In this document: positions 17,546-25,478 of the stretch, in pieces
Numbering within the stretch: position 1 is the first letter of the stretch
Layout: every line of letters starts with the position of its first letter
NCBI GenBank assembly: GCA_017307275.1
Contig: JAFKFK010000031.1
Span: 1 to 44,305, forward strand
Source: Alphaproteobacteria bacterium
Lineage (GTDB): Bacteria; Pseudomonadota; Alphaproteobacteria; Reyranellales; Reyranellaceae
Direction of reading: 5' to 3'
DNA length: 44,305 nucleotides
The notes under the pieces: model-generated
Database searches by the model: none
What the model was told of the DNA's origin: nothing
Seen by the model: only the letters and a program-made list of their open reading frames with translations
Program-made: the position numbers and the translations under genes

Positions 17546-17797
17546 TCAGCGACCTTCCAGCTTCGTCTGCAGCTCGGCGATCTGCTTCTTGAGCTCTTCG
17601 TTCTCTTCGCGGGCCTTGGCGGCCATCGCCTTCACGGCATCGAACTCATCGCGCCGCGGAATATCCATGCCATCCAGGATCTTGGCGATCTGATCGCGCA
17701 CGCGCGCCTCGACCTCGTCCTTCATGCCGGTCAGCGCGCCCATGGCGCCGTTGGCTACCTTGGTGAGGTCGTCGATGAAGGGATTGCGGGTTTGCAT
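17546..17797 (-). CDS. ubiK: UbiK/BMFP-domain accessory protein
   Basis: 83 residues: an amphipathic helix (NPFIDDLTKVANGAMGALTGMKDEVEARVRDQIAKIL) followed by a coiled coil (EEFDAV-like region, then REENEELKKQIAELQTKLE). This is the BMFP/YqiC layout of UbiK, which helps aerobic ubiquinone synthesis and associates with membranes as a trimer. AAGGAG precedes the ATG. Divergent from the crotonase gene; the 96-base gap must hold both promoters. Confidence 0.82.
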   Translation of the reverse strand: MQTRNPFIDDLTKVANGAMGALTGMKDEVEARVRDQIAKILDGMDIPRRDEFDAVKAMAAKAREENEELKKQIAELQTKLEGR

Positions 17798-17893
17798 GGT
17801 CTCGCTCCTTGCCGGTTCCTCTGGAGCCTGACTCCTGATGCGTCAAGTATGGGCGGCTGGTAGCATCCCACGCAAGAAGGACTGGAGGACGCC

Positions 17894-18628
17894 GTGAGTT
17901 TGGTAAAAGTCGAGTCGAGCGAAGGTATCACCACGATCACGATGACGCGGGCGGAGAAGCGCAATGCCTTGTCGCAGGCACTGTGTGATCAGCTCTACGA
18001 CGCCTATCGCGGCTTCGAAGCCGGCGGCGATCACGTCGCGATCCTGCAGGCCGAAGGACCGGCCTTCTGCGTCGGCGCCGACCTCAAGGAGCCGCCTGCC
18101 GCCATGTGGAAGGCCGTGCCGCATGTCAGCCATCACCTCACCAAGCCGGTGATCGCGGCGACCCAGGGCTGGGTGATCGGTGGCGCGATCTGCATGGTGA
18201 TGACCTGCGATCTCATGGTGTCAGCCGACACCACCAAGTTCATGTACCCGGAAGCCAAGGTCGGCGTGTTCGGCGGCCTGATGCCGGGCATCGTCTCGCG
18301 CATGCCGCACAAGCTCGCCATGGAATTGCTGCTGCTCGGTGAAGAGATATCGGTGCAGCGTGCCTACGACGTCGGCTTCGTCAATCGCGTGGTGCCGCTC
18401 GGTGAAGAGCGCAAGGAAGCGCGGCGCATGGCCAAGGTGATCGCCGAGTCGGCGCCGCTCGTCATTCGCACCTTGCGTGACTTCGCGAACCAGACCCTGC
18501 CGCGCGGACCGGCCGAGATCTTCGTGCCGGAGCGTTACAAGCTGGAGCAGATCGCCAATTCCGAGGATCGCAAGGAAGGCGCTGCGGCGTTCCGCGAGAA
18601 GCGGGAACCCAAGTTCAAAGGACGGTAA
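17894..18628 (+). CDS. Enoyl-CoA hydratase/isomerase (crotonase) family protein
   Basis: 244 residues from the GTG at 17894, with GGAGG 6 bases before it. The crotonase oxyanion-hole regions are FCVGADLKE and QGWVIGGAICMVMTCDLMVSADTTKFMYPEAKVG. The second catalytic glutamate (PE of YPEAKVG) is kept, but the first (CE in the usual GGGCEL) is replaced, reading GGAICM. So it is probably not a standard hydratase, and an isomerase or other crotonase reaction is possible. It is followed after 3 bases by proC. Confidence 0.85.
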   Translation: MSLVKVESSEGITTITMTRAEKRNALSQALCDQLYDAYRGFEAGGDHVAILQAEGPAFCVGADLKEPPAAMWKAVPHVSHHLTKPVIAATQGWVIGGAICMVMTCDLMVSADTTKFMYPEAKVGVFGGLMPGIVSRMPHKLAMELLLLGEEISVQRAYDVGFVNRVVPLGEERKEARRMAKVIAESAPLVIRTLRDFANQTLPRGPAEIFVPERYKLEQIANSEDRKEGAAAFREKREPKFKGR

Positions 18629-18631
18629 GCG

Positions 18632-19429
18632 ATGGGCAAACTGCTGCTGGTCGGATGCGGCAAGATGGGTGGCGCCATGCTGGACGGCTGGCTGGCGCGT
18701 GGCCTCAAGGCATCGGATGTCGTCGTGGCCGAGCCGGTCGAGGCTATCCGGCCGAAGCATGCCGGCCTGCGCCTCGTCGCGTCGTCGAGCGAGGTTTCCG
18801 AGGCACCGGAGATCGTGGTGCTGGCGGTGAAGCCGCAGGCCATGGACGCGACGCTCACCGACCTGAAGCGCTTTGCCGAACAGGGCTCCGTCTTCCTGTC
18901 GATCGCGGCCGGCAAGACGCTGGGCTACTTCGCGAGCCATCTCGGCGCGGCGGCCAAGGTCGTCCGCTCCATGCCCAACACCCCGGCGGCCGTTCGCCAG
19001 GGAATCACTGTCGCCACGGCGGCATCAGGTGTTTCGGCAGCGGAGAAGAAGCGTTGCCACGAACTGTTGGAGGCTGTCGGCGGCGTGCTGTGGGTCGACG
19101 ACGAGGCGCTGATGGATCCGGTGACGGCGCTTTCGGGCAGCGGCCCGGCCTATGTCTTTCTACTGGTCGAGGCGATGGCGGCTGCAGGTGCCAAACTTGG
19201 CCTGACGCCGGAAATGGCCATGCAGCTCGCGCGGGCGACAGTGGCCGGCAGCGGCGAATTGCTGAAGCAGTCGAGTGAACCGGCGGCGCAGTTGCGCGTT
19301 AACGTGACCAGTCCGGGCGGTACGACCGCCGAAGCCCTGAAGGTCCTGATGGCAGACGACGGCATACAGCCCGTTTTCGACAAGGCGCTCGCTGCAGCCT
19401 CGCGTCGTTCCAAGGAACTCGCGGGATGA
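18632..19429 (+). CDS. proC: Pyrroline-5-carboxylate reductase
   Basis: 265 residues. It reduces 1-pyrroline-5-carboxylate to proline with NAD(P)H. The N-terminal Rossmann motif is LLLVGCGKMGGAM. The catalytic-region signature is ALSGSGPAYVFLLVEAMAAAGAKLGL, followed by VTSPGGTTAEALKVL, the diagnostic proline biosynthesis motif. AAAGGA precedes the ATG. The next gene starts inside its stop codon (ATGA). Confidence 0.96.
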   Translation: MGKLLLVGCGKMGGAMLDGWLARGLKASDVVVAEPVEAIRPKHAGLRLVASSSEVSEAPEIVVLAVKPQAMDATLTDLKRFAEQGSVFLSIAAGKTLGYFASHLGAAAKVVRSMPNTPAAVRQGITVATAASGVSAAEKKRCHELLEAVGGVLWVDDEALMDPVTALSGSGPAYVFLLVEAMAAAGAKLGLTPEMAMQLARATVAGSGELLKQSSEPAAQLRVNVTSPGGTTAEALKVLMADDGIQPVFDKALAAASRRSKELAG

Positions 19430-20091
19430 GCGAGGGCGGCGCTGAGCCTGCCGATCGAGCGCCCCCGGGTCGATCCCCGGGTGACCGCGCGCTCGATGCC
19501 TTTCTCCGGCTGATCGCCGACAAGGGCTTTGCGGCCGTGGCTCTGCGCGACGTGGCACAGGAAGCCGGTCTGGGCTTTGCCGAACTCTATGGCCTGCATT
19601 CCGACAAGGTGTCGCTAGTCGCGGCCTTCATGGCGCGTGTCGATGCCGAGGTGTTGGCCGGGACGCCGTCCGTCATCGATGCCGAGGAAACCGCGCGCGA
19701 CCGTCTGTTCGACGTGATGATGCGCCGCTACGACTCGCTCAAGCCGCATCGAGAGGCCATGCGCGCGCTCCGTATTGCCGCTTTGCGCGATCCTCTGCTT
19801 GGTCTGGCGATCGGTCCGGCGGTGCGGCGCTCGATGGCGGCGATGCTGGAAGCGGCCTCGATTCCCAGCGACGGTCTCGGCGGTGCGTTGCGGCAGAACG
19901 GCTTGCTGGTCATTCACCAGGCCGTGTCGCGTGTCTTCGACAAAGACGAGACGGACGATCTCTCGAAGACCATGGCGTCGCTGGACAGCCGCCTGAAGAC
20001 CGCGGAAAGGTGGTCTCAACTCTTTGATAAATATACAAAAAATAAGAAACGCGAAGCGCCGGCAGAGCCCTCTGATTCGCCTGCCGCATGA
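19426..20091 (+). CDS. TetR-family transcriptional regulator
   Basis: 221 residues, translationally coupled to proC. The helix-turn-helix is near residues 38-60: ALRDVAQEAGLGFAELYGLHSDK. The C-terminal part is helical and would carry the ligand and dimer interface, ending in a Lys-rich then Pro/Ser-rich tail. Its target is unknown. It lies directly upstream of the phasin gene, whose promoter holds a perfect palindrome (20093-20115), so it is one candidate to bind there; PhaR is another. Confidence 0.8.
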   Translation: MSEGGAEPADRAPPGRSPGDRALDAFLRLIADKGFAAVALRDVAQEAGLGFAELYGLHSDKVSLVAAFMARVDAEVLAGTPSVIDAEETARDRLFDVMMRRYDSLKPHREAMRALRIAALRDPLLGLAIGPAVRRSMAAMLEAASIPSDGLGGALRQNGLLVIHQAVSRVFDKDETDDLSKTMASLDSRLKTAERWSQLFDKYTKNKKREAPAEPSDSPAA

Positions 20092-20092
20092 A

Positions 20093-20115
20093 GATTTTGT
20101 GCAGTGCACAAAATC
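20093..20115 (+). promoter_or_regulatory. Palindromic operator upstream of the phasin gene
   Basis: Perfect inverted repeat of 11-base arms around one base: GATTTTGTGCA, G, TGCACAAAATC. A related half-site, TTGTGCACC followed by GCAGCAA, recurs at 20157-20172, downstream of the putative -10. TGC/GCA-type inverted repeats resemble PhaR sites at phasin promoters in alphaproteobacteria; assignment to PhaR or the adjacent TetR is inference. Confidence 0.6.
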
Positions 20116-20120
20116 GTCTC

Positions 20121-20148
20121 TTGACTTGCTGCGCTGCCTCCCTAAATT
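20121..20148 (+). promoter_or_regulatory. Probable sigma-70 promoter of the phasin gene
   Basis: TTGACT at 20121-20126, a 16-base gap, then TAAATT at 20143-20148. It lies directly between the upstream palindrome and the downstream TTGTGCA half-site, an arrangement that suits repression. Confidence 0.45.
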
Positions 20149-20225
20149 GGCTTGCATTGTGCACCGCAGCAAATCAGGCGGAGCACCCGAGCTTTCCGTC
20201 GTTTTGCCCTGTCAGGAGACATTCC

Positions 20226-20660
20226 ATGTACGCCAATGGTGCTTTCAAGAACCCGTTCGCCGACTTCGACTTCAGCAAGTTCTCCAGCGAGTTCAAGCTG
20301 CCGGTCGTGAACGTCGAGACGATCGTCGAGACCGCCCGCAAGAACTTCGCCACGATGACTTCGGTCAACACCTCGGCTGTCGAGTCGTTCAAGACGATCG
20401 CGCAGCGCCAGGGCGACATGGTTCGCGCCGCGATGGAAGACCTCTCCAAGCACGGCAGCGAAGTGCTCGCCGCCGCGACCATCGAGGAGAAGGCCGCCAA
20501 GCAGATCGACTTCGTGAAGAAGAGCTACGAGACGGCCGTCACCAACTCCAAGGAGCTGGCCGACCTCTACAGCAAGGGTCACACCGATGCGCTGACCGCG
20601 CTCAGCGCGCGCGTCGCCGAGGTGACCGAAGAGGTCAAGGCTGCGATCGCCAAGAAGTAA
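20226..20660 (+). CDS. Phasin family protein (polyhydroxyalkanoate granule surface)
   Basis: 144 residues, ATG at 20226 preceded by CAGGAG. The N-terminus MYANGAFKNPFADFDFSKF is typical, followed by long amphipathic helices rich in Ala, Lys and Glu (ESFKTIAQRQGDMVRAAMEDLSKHGSEVLAAAT). Phasins coat PHA granules and prevent coalescence. An operator-containing promoter upstream and a strong terminator downstream show it is expressed as a single gene. Homologues also occur where PHA synthase is far away; none is in this window. Confidence 0.88.
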   Translation: MYANGAFKNPFADFDFSKFSSEFKLPVVNVETIVETARKNFATMTSVNTSAVESFKTIAQRQGDMVRAAMEDLSKHGSEVLAAATIEEKAAKQIDFVKKSYETAVTNSKELADLYSKGHTDALTALSARVAEVTEEVKAAIAKK

Positions 20661-20688
20661 GCTTCGTCGGCCTCAGGCCGATCGAGGG

Positions 20689-20718
20689 AAAGGGCCGCGC
20701 GAGCGGCCCTTTTCTTTT
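20689..20718 (+). terminator. Rho-independent terminator of the phasin gene
   Basis: 10-bp stem AAAGGGCCGC / GCGGCCCTTT with a GCGA tetraloop, followed by a T-rich tail (TTTTCTTTT, 20710-20718). A smaller stem-loop, TCGGCC/GGCCGA at 20667-20681, lies just before it. Confidence 0.9.
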
Positions 20719-20745
20719 GTCCGCACCCGACTAGGGTGCCGGACG

Positions 20746-21084
20746 ATGGAACAGATCGCTTACGAAGACTTCGAGAAGGTCGACATCCGCGTCGGCACGA
20801 TCCTCGAAGCAGGCCCTCTTGAAGGTGCCCGCAAACCCGCCTTCCGACTGCTGATCGATTTCGGCCCGGAAATCGGCACCAAGAAGTCCTCGGCTCAAAT
20901 TACGGTGCACTACACGCCGGAATGCCTGATCGGCCGCCAGGTCGCGGCCGTGGTCAATTTCCCGCCACGACAGATCGGCAAGTTCATGTCGGAAGTGCTG
21001 ACCCTGGGCTTTCCTGCAGGGGACGGCAGCGTCGTGCTGTTCGCGCCGGACCAGGTCGTGCCCAACGGCGGCAAGCTGTTCTAG
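20746..21084 (+). CDS. csaA: CsaA-type tRNA-binding-domain protein
   Basis: 112 residues, a stand-alone OB-fold tRNA-binding domain. The start YEDFEKVDIRVGTILEAGPLEGARKPAFRLLIDFG and the middle KKSSAQITVHYTPECLIGRQVAAVVNFPPRQIG are the CsaA signature. Family members bind tRNA or act as chaperones linked to export. No clear ribosome site precedes the ATG at 20746; it follows the phasin terminator by about 28 bases. Confidence 0.9.
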   Translation: MEQIAYEDFEKVDIRVGTILEAGPLEGARKPAFRLLIDFGPEIGTKKSSAQITVHYTPECLIGRQVAAVVNFPPRQIGKFMSEVLTLGFPAGDGSVVLFAPDQVVPNGGKLF

Positions 21085-21110
21085 CCTTCCGCTGATTACA
21101 GTCGAAGGCT
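21083..21110. terminator. Possible bidirectional terminator between csaA and the convergent alkyltransferase-like gene
   Basis: 7-bp inverted repeat AGCCTTC / GAAGGCT with a 14-base loop, overlapping the csaA stop codon. There is no U-run. It lies between two convergent stop codons only 33 bases apart. Confidence 0.35.
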
Positions 21111-21117
21111 CGATGCT

Positions 21118-21558
21118 CTAGTCGAGCCAGCGACATCGTTCCAAGTCCAAACGGTTCTTGGCGTCGAATTTGATGCCTTCTTTCTCCAGCAGGCGTCGCT
21201 GGAGGATGTCGCCTCCATTGCGGGACAGGCTGAAGGACACCTCGCCCTTGGCGTTGACGACACGGTGCCACGGGATCTTGGTTCCTGGATCAAGACGCTG
21301 AAGCACGCGGCCGACAAGGCGAGCGCGCCTCGGCATGCCCGCCATCGCGGCGACCTGGCCATAGGTCGCAACCCAGCCCAAAGGGATGCGGCGGATTACG
21401 TCGCAGATGGCTTCAACAGCTTCATCGCCCTGAAGTTGGGCAGCCTGAAGCGGCTTGCGCTTCGGCAGCATCGACAGCTTGCGTCGATCCCTGGTTGCCC
21501 AGCTTTGCAGCAGTCTAGATGCCGAGGTTGACCCGCGGCCCTTGTCCGAACGACGCAT
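21118..21558 (-). CDS. Alkyltransferase-like protein (ATL, MGMT-fold DNA-binding protein)
   Basis: 146 residues from 21558, or 117 from an internal ATG at 21471; the upstream ATG has AGGGG before it, so it is preferred. The fold matches the C-terminal MGMT domain (AICDVIRRIPLGWVATYGQVAAMAGMPRRARLVGRVL). The active-site PCHR is PWHR (KIPWHRVVNAKGEVSF), so the methyl-accepting cysteine is tryptophan. Such proteins bind O6-alkylguanine without repairing it and pass it to nucleotide excision repair. uvrC is in the same window, 11 kb away. Confidence 0.88.
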   Translation of the reverse strand: MRRSDKGRGSTSASRLLQSWATRDRRKLSMLPKRKPLQAAQLQGDEAVEAICDVIRRIPLGWVATYGQVAAMAGMPRRARLVGRVLQRLDPGTKIPWHRVVNAKGEVSFSLSRNGGDILQRRLLEKEGIKFDAKNRLDLERCRWLD

Positions 21559-21643
21559 GGTGGGAATTCCCCTGGCCGTCGATCATGCTGCAGCACCGGC
21601 GCGAAGGCCAGTGCATCAGGCGCGGCGCAGGGGGCTGCGATCT

Positions 21644-22738
21644 TCAGAAGACCTTGTGAATCCAGCCGTACTTGTCGGCGGCGCTGCCGCGTTGAATGCC
21701 GACCAGAGCGGCCTTCAGTTCCTCGGTACGGGCGCCCGAGCCGCCATTACCAATGGTGAACTCACCGTCGGGTGCGCGCACCGTGCCGATCGGCGTAACG
21801 ACCGCGGCGGTGCCACAGGCGAAAGCCTCGCGCAAGCGGCCGCTGGCGGCATCGGCCTTCCATTGCTGGATGGAGTAGGGCTCCTCGCGGACCGCAATGC
21901 CCTTATCTTTGGCGAGCGTGATGAGCGACGAACGCGTGATACCGGGCAGGATCGTGCCGCCGAGCGGCGGCGTGACCATCGAGCCGTCGTCGAACACGAA
22001 GAAGACGTTCATGCCGCCCAGCTCTTCCACCCAGCGCTTCTCGACGGCGTCGAGGAACACGACCTGATCGCAGCCGTGGCGGGTCGCTTCGGCCTGGGCA
22101 AGCAGGCTGGCGGCGTAGTTGCCGCCGCACTTGGCCGCGCCCGTGCCGCCCGGCGCGGCGCGAGTGTAGTCCTGCGATACCCAGACGGAGACTGCCGGGG
22201 CGCTCGTCTTGAAGTAGGCGCCGACCGACGAGGCGATGACGATGAAGAGATAGTCCGACGAGGGCTTCACCCCGAGGAAGATCTCGTTGGCGAACATGAA
22301 GGGGCGGATGTAGAGGCTGCCGTCACCGTCCGGGATCCACGCACGATCGATGCTGACGAGCTGGTCGACCGCGTCGAGGAACACCTTCTCCGGCAGGATC
22401 GGCATGGCCAGCCGCTCGGCCGACTGCTGGAAGCGACGGGCATTCTCCTCGGGCCGGAACAGCGTCGCGCCGCCACCTTCGGTTCGATAGGCCTTCAGCC
22501 CCTCGAAGATTTCCTGGGCGTAGTGCAGGACGGCCGCCGCCGGGTCCATCGGGATCGGTGCGCGCGGCTCGATCCGCGCATCGTGCCAACCCTCGGAATC
22601 GCTATAGCGAACGGTCGCCATATGGTCGGAGAAGACCCGGCCGAAGCCCGGATTCTTCAAAAGCTCGGCGCGCTTGTCGGCGGCAAGAGGAGCGGGGTGC
22701 GGATGGCGAACGAATTGAAGCGACTGTGTCTTGGACAT
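21644..22738 (-). CDS. ilvE: Branched-chain amino acid aminotransferase, BCAT group II
   Basis: 364 residues, PLP fold-type IV. The lysine that binds PLP is Lys203 in GTGAAKCGGNYAAS. Other family blocks are YAQEIFEGLKAYRTEGG, DGSLYIRPFMFANEIFLGV, DAVEKRWVEELGGMNVFFVF and GTAAVVTPIG. It reversibly transaminates leucine, isoleucine and valine with 2-oxoglutarate. GAGAG precedes the ATG. It lies 74 bases after the histidine kinase stop on the same strand and could be the last gene of that transcript. Confidence 0.95.
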   Translation of the reverse strand: MSKTQSLQFVRHPHPAPLAADKRAELLKNPGFGRVFSDHMATVRYSDSEGWHDARIEPRAPIPMDPAAAVLHYAQEIFEGLKAYRTEGGGATLFRPEENARRFQQSAERLAMPILPEKVFLDAVDQLVSIDRAWIPDGDGSLYIRPFMFANEIFLGVKPSSDYLFIVIASSVGAYFKTSAPAVSVWVSQDYTRAAPGGTGAAKCGGNYAASLLAQAEATRHGCDQVVFLDAVEKRWVEELGGMNVFFVFDDGSMVTPPLGGTILPGITRSSLITLAKDKGIAVREEPYSIQQWKADAASGRLREAFACGTAAVVTPIGTVRAPDGEFTIGNGGSGARTEELKAALVGIQRGSAADKYGWIHKVF

Positions 22739-22812
22739 TGTTCTCTCGGATATTTACTTCTTTGTAGCATAGGCGGCCGGGCGGCACGTCTGCAGCAAGC
22801 TCCGCGGCCCGC

Positions 22813-24168
22813 TCATAGCGGAATTCGCACGGTGACGCGAAGGCCGCCCAGCGGCGAAGGGGCCAGCGCCACGTCGCCGCCATGGCTGCGGGCCACGTCG
22901 CGCGCGATGGTGAGGCCGAGGCCGACGCCGCCGGTGTCGACGTTGCGCGACTCGTCCAGGCGGAAGAACGGACGGAACACGTCCTCGTACTTGTCGGGCG
23001 GAATGCCGGGTCCATCGTCGTCGATCATGATCTCGACCGAAGTCCGGCCGCGCACAGCCTCCAGCTTCACGTTGCGTGAATAGCGCATCGCATTGGAGAC
23101 AAGGTTGGTCAGGCAGCGCTTCACGGCAAGCGGCCGCAGTTCGACGTTCATGTCGCCCTGCCAGGAGAGCTCGATGTCGGCGTTGTCGCGCCGTGCCCCG
23201 GCAGTCACCTCCTCCAGGATCTCCGAGAGGTCGGTCATGATCGGATCTTCGTCGCCCTCGCCGCGCGCAAAGGCGAGATAGCCTTCGATCATGCGCTCCA
23301 TGTCGCGCACGTCGTCGTTCAGTTCCTTGGTCTCCGGCGACTCGGGCAGCAGGGCCAGCGAGAGCTTCATGCGGGTGAGGGGGGTGCGCAGGTCGTGGCT
23401 GACACCCGCCAGCATTTCGGTGCGCTGCTGGATCGAGCGGCGCAGACGGATGCGCATGGTGTGGAAGGCAGTCGCCGCGTTGCGCACCTCGCGCGTGCCG
23501 CCGGAAAAGGCGAAATCCGGCACGTCGCGGCCCTTGCCCAGTGCATCGGCTGCCACGCCGAGGTGTTCGATTGGCACGAGTTCCCGGCGCATGAACCAGA
23601 TGGCGAGGCCGAACAGGACCAGGGCGAGACCGAGCTGGGCGATTACATAAGCGAAGCTCGAACCGAAGGTGAGACGGACGTGCGGCACCAGAATGTCCAT
23701 GACGTCGCCGTCGGTGAGCTGGATCTCGATCAGGAGCTGGCCGCCGCCGATATTGTTGTCGAGGAAGAACGGCCGCTTGATATCGGCTTCGAGCGCGCCC
23801 TGCACTTCGCGCGCCACGATGTCGAAGTATTCCGGCTGCTTGAACGGTCGCACGATGCCCTTGCGGAAGGACACGAACAGCAGGAGATCCTGGGCCGAAC
23901 GGCGCAGAATCCAATCGCGGTGCGTGTCGTCGGGAAAGTCCGAGCGCAGCGAGATCAGCAGGCGAATGTCGCGGACCAGCAGGATGGCCAACCGGTTGGT
24001 CACGTTGTCGCCGCGCTGGCTGTAGAACCACCAGGCCGACAGCGCCTGGAGGAGCAGCATCGGCACCACGATGATGATCAGCGCGCGCGCGAACAGGGTC
24101 TGTGGCGAATGCCGATCAGACCATTGTGCGATGCGCTCGAAGAGATCGCGGGCGGCGCGAAAGCTCAT
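22813..24168 (-). CDS. Sensor histidine kinase, EnvZ type
   Basis: 451 residues from the ATG at 24168, which overlaps the response-regulator stop (ATGA). Membrane segments lie near residues 26-48 and 171-193 with a periplasmic sensor domain of about 120 residues between them, then a HAMP linker. The phospho-acceptor is His258 (AGVSHDLRTPLTRMKLS). The ATPase has N-box LTNLVSNAMRYS, G1 DDDGPGIPP and G2 GVGLGLTIA. It would phosphorylate the adjacent OmpR-type regulator. Longer in-frame readings past 24168 run through the regulator gene and are rejected. Confidence 0.93.
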   Translation of the reverse strand: MSFRAARDLFERIAQWSDRHSPQTLFARALIIIVVPMLLLQALSAWWFYSQRGDNVTNRLAILLVRDIRLLISLRSDFPDDTHRDWILRRSAQDLLLFVSFRKGIVRPFKQPEYFDIVAREVQGALEADIKRPFFLDNNIGGGQLLIEIQLTDGDVMDILVPHVRLTFGSSFAYVIAQLGLALVLFGLAIWFMRRELVPIEHLGVAADALGKGRDVPDFAFSGGTREVRNAATAFHTMRIRLRRSIQQRTEMLAGVSHDLRTPLTRMKLSLALLPESPETKELNDDVRDMERMIEGYLAFARGEGDEDPIMTDLSEILEEVTAGARRDNADIELSWQGDMNVELRPLAVKRCLTNLVSNAMRYSRNVKLEAVRGRTSVEIMIDDDGPGIPPDKYEDVFRPFFRLDESRNVDTGGVGLGLTIARDVARSHGGDVALAPSPLGGLRVTVRIPL

Positions 24169-24869
24169 GCATCGACCAGCCGATAGCCCTGGCCGCGCAC
24201 GGTGCGCAGATAGCGCGGGAAGGAGGGGTCCGGTTCGATCTTGCGCCTGAGCCTCGTCACCTGCACGTCTATCGCGCGCTCGTTGATGTCGCTTCCGACG
24301 ATCTTGCACAGGGTCTCGCGGCTCAGCACTTCGCCGATGCGGCCGGTGAAGGCGCGCATCAAGGCGATCTCGGCGTCGGTCAGCGGCAGACGTTTGCCCT
24401 TCTGCGCGAGCTCGCCCAGCTCCAGGTCGAACTGAAAGGGGCCGAAAGTGACCTGGCGCTGTTCCCCCATCGGCGCCGGTGCGGCCGTAGGCCGGCCGCG
24501 ACGCAATACGCTCTGGATACGCAACAACAGTTCGCGTGGCTCGAAGGGTTTGCCGAGATAATCGTCGACGCCGGTTTCGAGGCCGGCGATGCGGTCCTTG
24601 GTGTCGACCATGGCTGTCAGCATCAGGATCGGCACATCGTCGGTGCGGCGCAGCTCGGCCGCGAAGGCGAGACCGGTCTCGCCGGGCATCATCACGTCGA
24701 GGACGATCAGGTCGAAGTCGAGTGAACCCAACCGCTGGCGGGCCTCGGCGGCGCTGGCCGCGGTCGAGACGCGAAAGCCGTTGCGCGACAGGAACGATTT
24801 CAGCAGCTCGCGCAGGCGCGTGTCGTCGTCGACGACCAGGACATGCGGCTTGTCGGCCGAGGGATCCAT
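24165..24869 (-). CDS. petR: OmpR-type response regulator, PetR-like
   Basis: 234 residues. Receiver domain with acidic pocket Asp14/Asp15, phospho-acceptor Asp58 (LIVLDVMMPGE), Thr85 and Lys107 (DDYLGKPFEP). The C-terminal winged helix shows LPLTDAEIALMRAF and the recognition region INERAIDVQVTRLRRKIEPDPSFPRYLRTVRGQGYRLV. It starts 5 bases after a MarR-family gene, the petP-petR order known from Rhodobacter. Its own ribosome site is poor, so it probably depends on translational coupling. The PetR name is by synteny and similarity, not proof. Confidence 0.88.
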   Translation of the reverse strand: MDPSADKPHVLVVDDDTRLRELLKSFLSRNGFRVSTAASAAEARQRLGSLDFDLIVLDVMMPGETGLAFAAELRRTDDVPILMLTAMVDTKDRIAGLETGVDDYLGKPFEPRELLLRIQSVLRRGRPTAAPAPMGEQRQVTFGPFQFDLELGELAQKGKRLPLTDAEIALMRAFTGRIGEVLSRETLCKIVGSDINERAIDVQVTRLRRKIEPDPSFPRYLRTVRGQGYRLVDA

Positions 24870-24874
24870 TGCAG

Positions 24875-25372
24875 TCAGCGTCCGCCGCCGCGCACTCGCT
24901 TGTCGACCACGACGCGCTCCGCCGGATCGAGCAGCCCCAGCAAGACCTTGCGGAAGCCTTCCACGGCCTCGGCGCCGGTCTCGCGATAGGCCCGCGCAAA
25001 GCGCTGGCTTTGCCGGTCGGTGAGGTCGCGTTCGAGCTTCTGGCCGCGTTCCGTGAGCCACAGCAGCCGCTCACGGCGATCGCGCGCGCCGCTCTTCTGC
25101 TCGACATAGCCTTGTCCGATCAGGTCCTTGAGGACGCGGCTGATCGACTGCTTGGTCACCTTCAGGATCGACAGCAGATGGCCGACCGTGTGGCCGGGGT
25201 GGCGGCCGATGAAATAGAGCGCTCGGTGATGGGCGCGGCCGAGCTGATAACGCCTGAGTTGCTGGTCGGATTCGAACGTGAAGTCGCGATAGGCATAGAA
25301 CATCAGCTCGATGCCCTGCCGCAGCTCTTCGTCGCGCAGGAAGAGGGGATTGGCGGGAGGTCTGGATTCCAC
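24875..25372 (-). CDS. petP: MarR-family transcriptional regulator, PetP-like
   Basis: 165 residues with the winged-helix core HTVGHLLSILKVTKQSISRVLKDLIGQGYVEQKSGARDRRERLLWLTERG. It is first in the MarR-regulator-kinase operon. In Rhodobacter capsulatus PetP sits with PetR in the same order. It faces a GST gene across a short divergent gap (25373-25478). The tandem MarR-like inverted repeats at 26171-26203, ahead of the second aminotransferase, are candidate targets, which is inference. Confidence 0.85.
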   Translation of the reverse strand: MESRPPANPLFLRDEELRQGIELMFYAYRDFTFESDQQLRRYQLGRAHHRALYFIGRHPGHTVGHLLSILKVTKQSISRVLKDLIGQGYVEQKSGARDRRERLLWLTERGQKLERDLTDRQSQRFARAYRETGAEAVEGFRKVLLGLLDPAERVVVDKRVRGGGR

Positions 25373-25478
25373 GCCGCCTTTATAGTGCGGGCGCGTTGCG
25401 TTGACACCCCGTCGAAGGCGGTGTTACGCCGCGGCTCCTGTTTCGGACATTTTCTTTCTCTGTTTCGCGGGGAACTCG

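Noticed and set aside
24169..25107. N-terminal extension of the histidine kinase frame
   Set aside because: It reads through the response regulator and MarR genes in another frame; the ATG at 24168 opens straight into a membrane kinase start.
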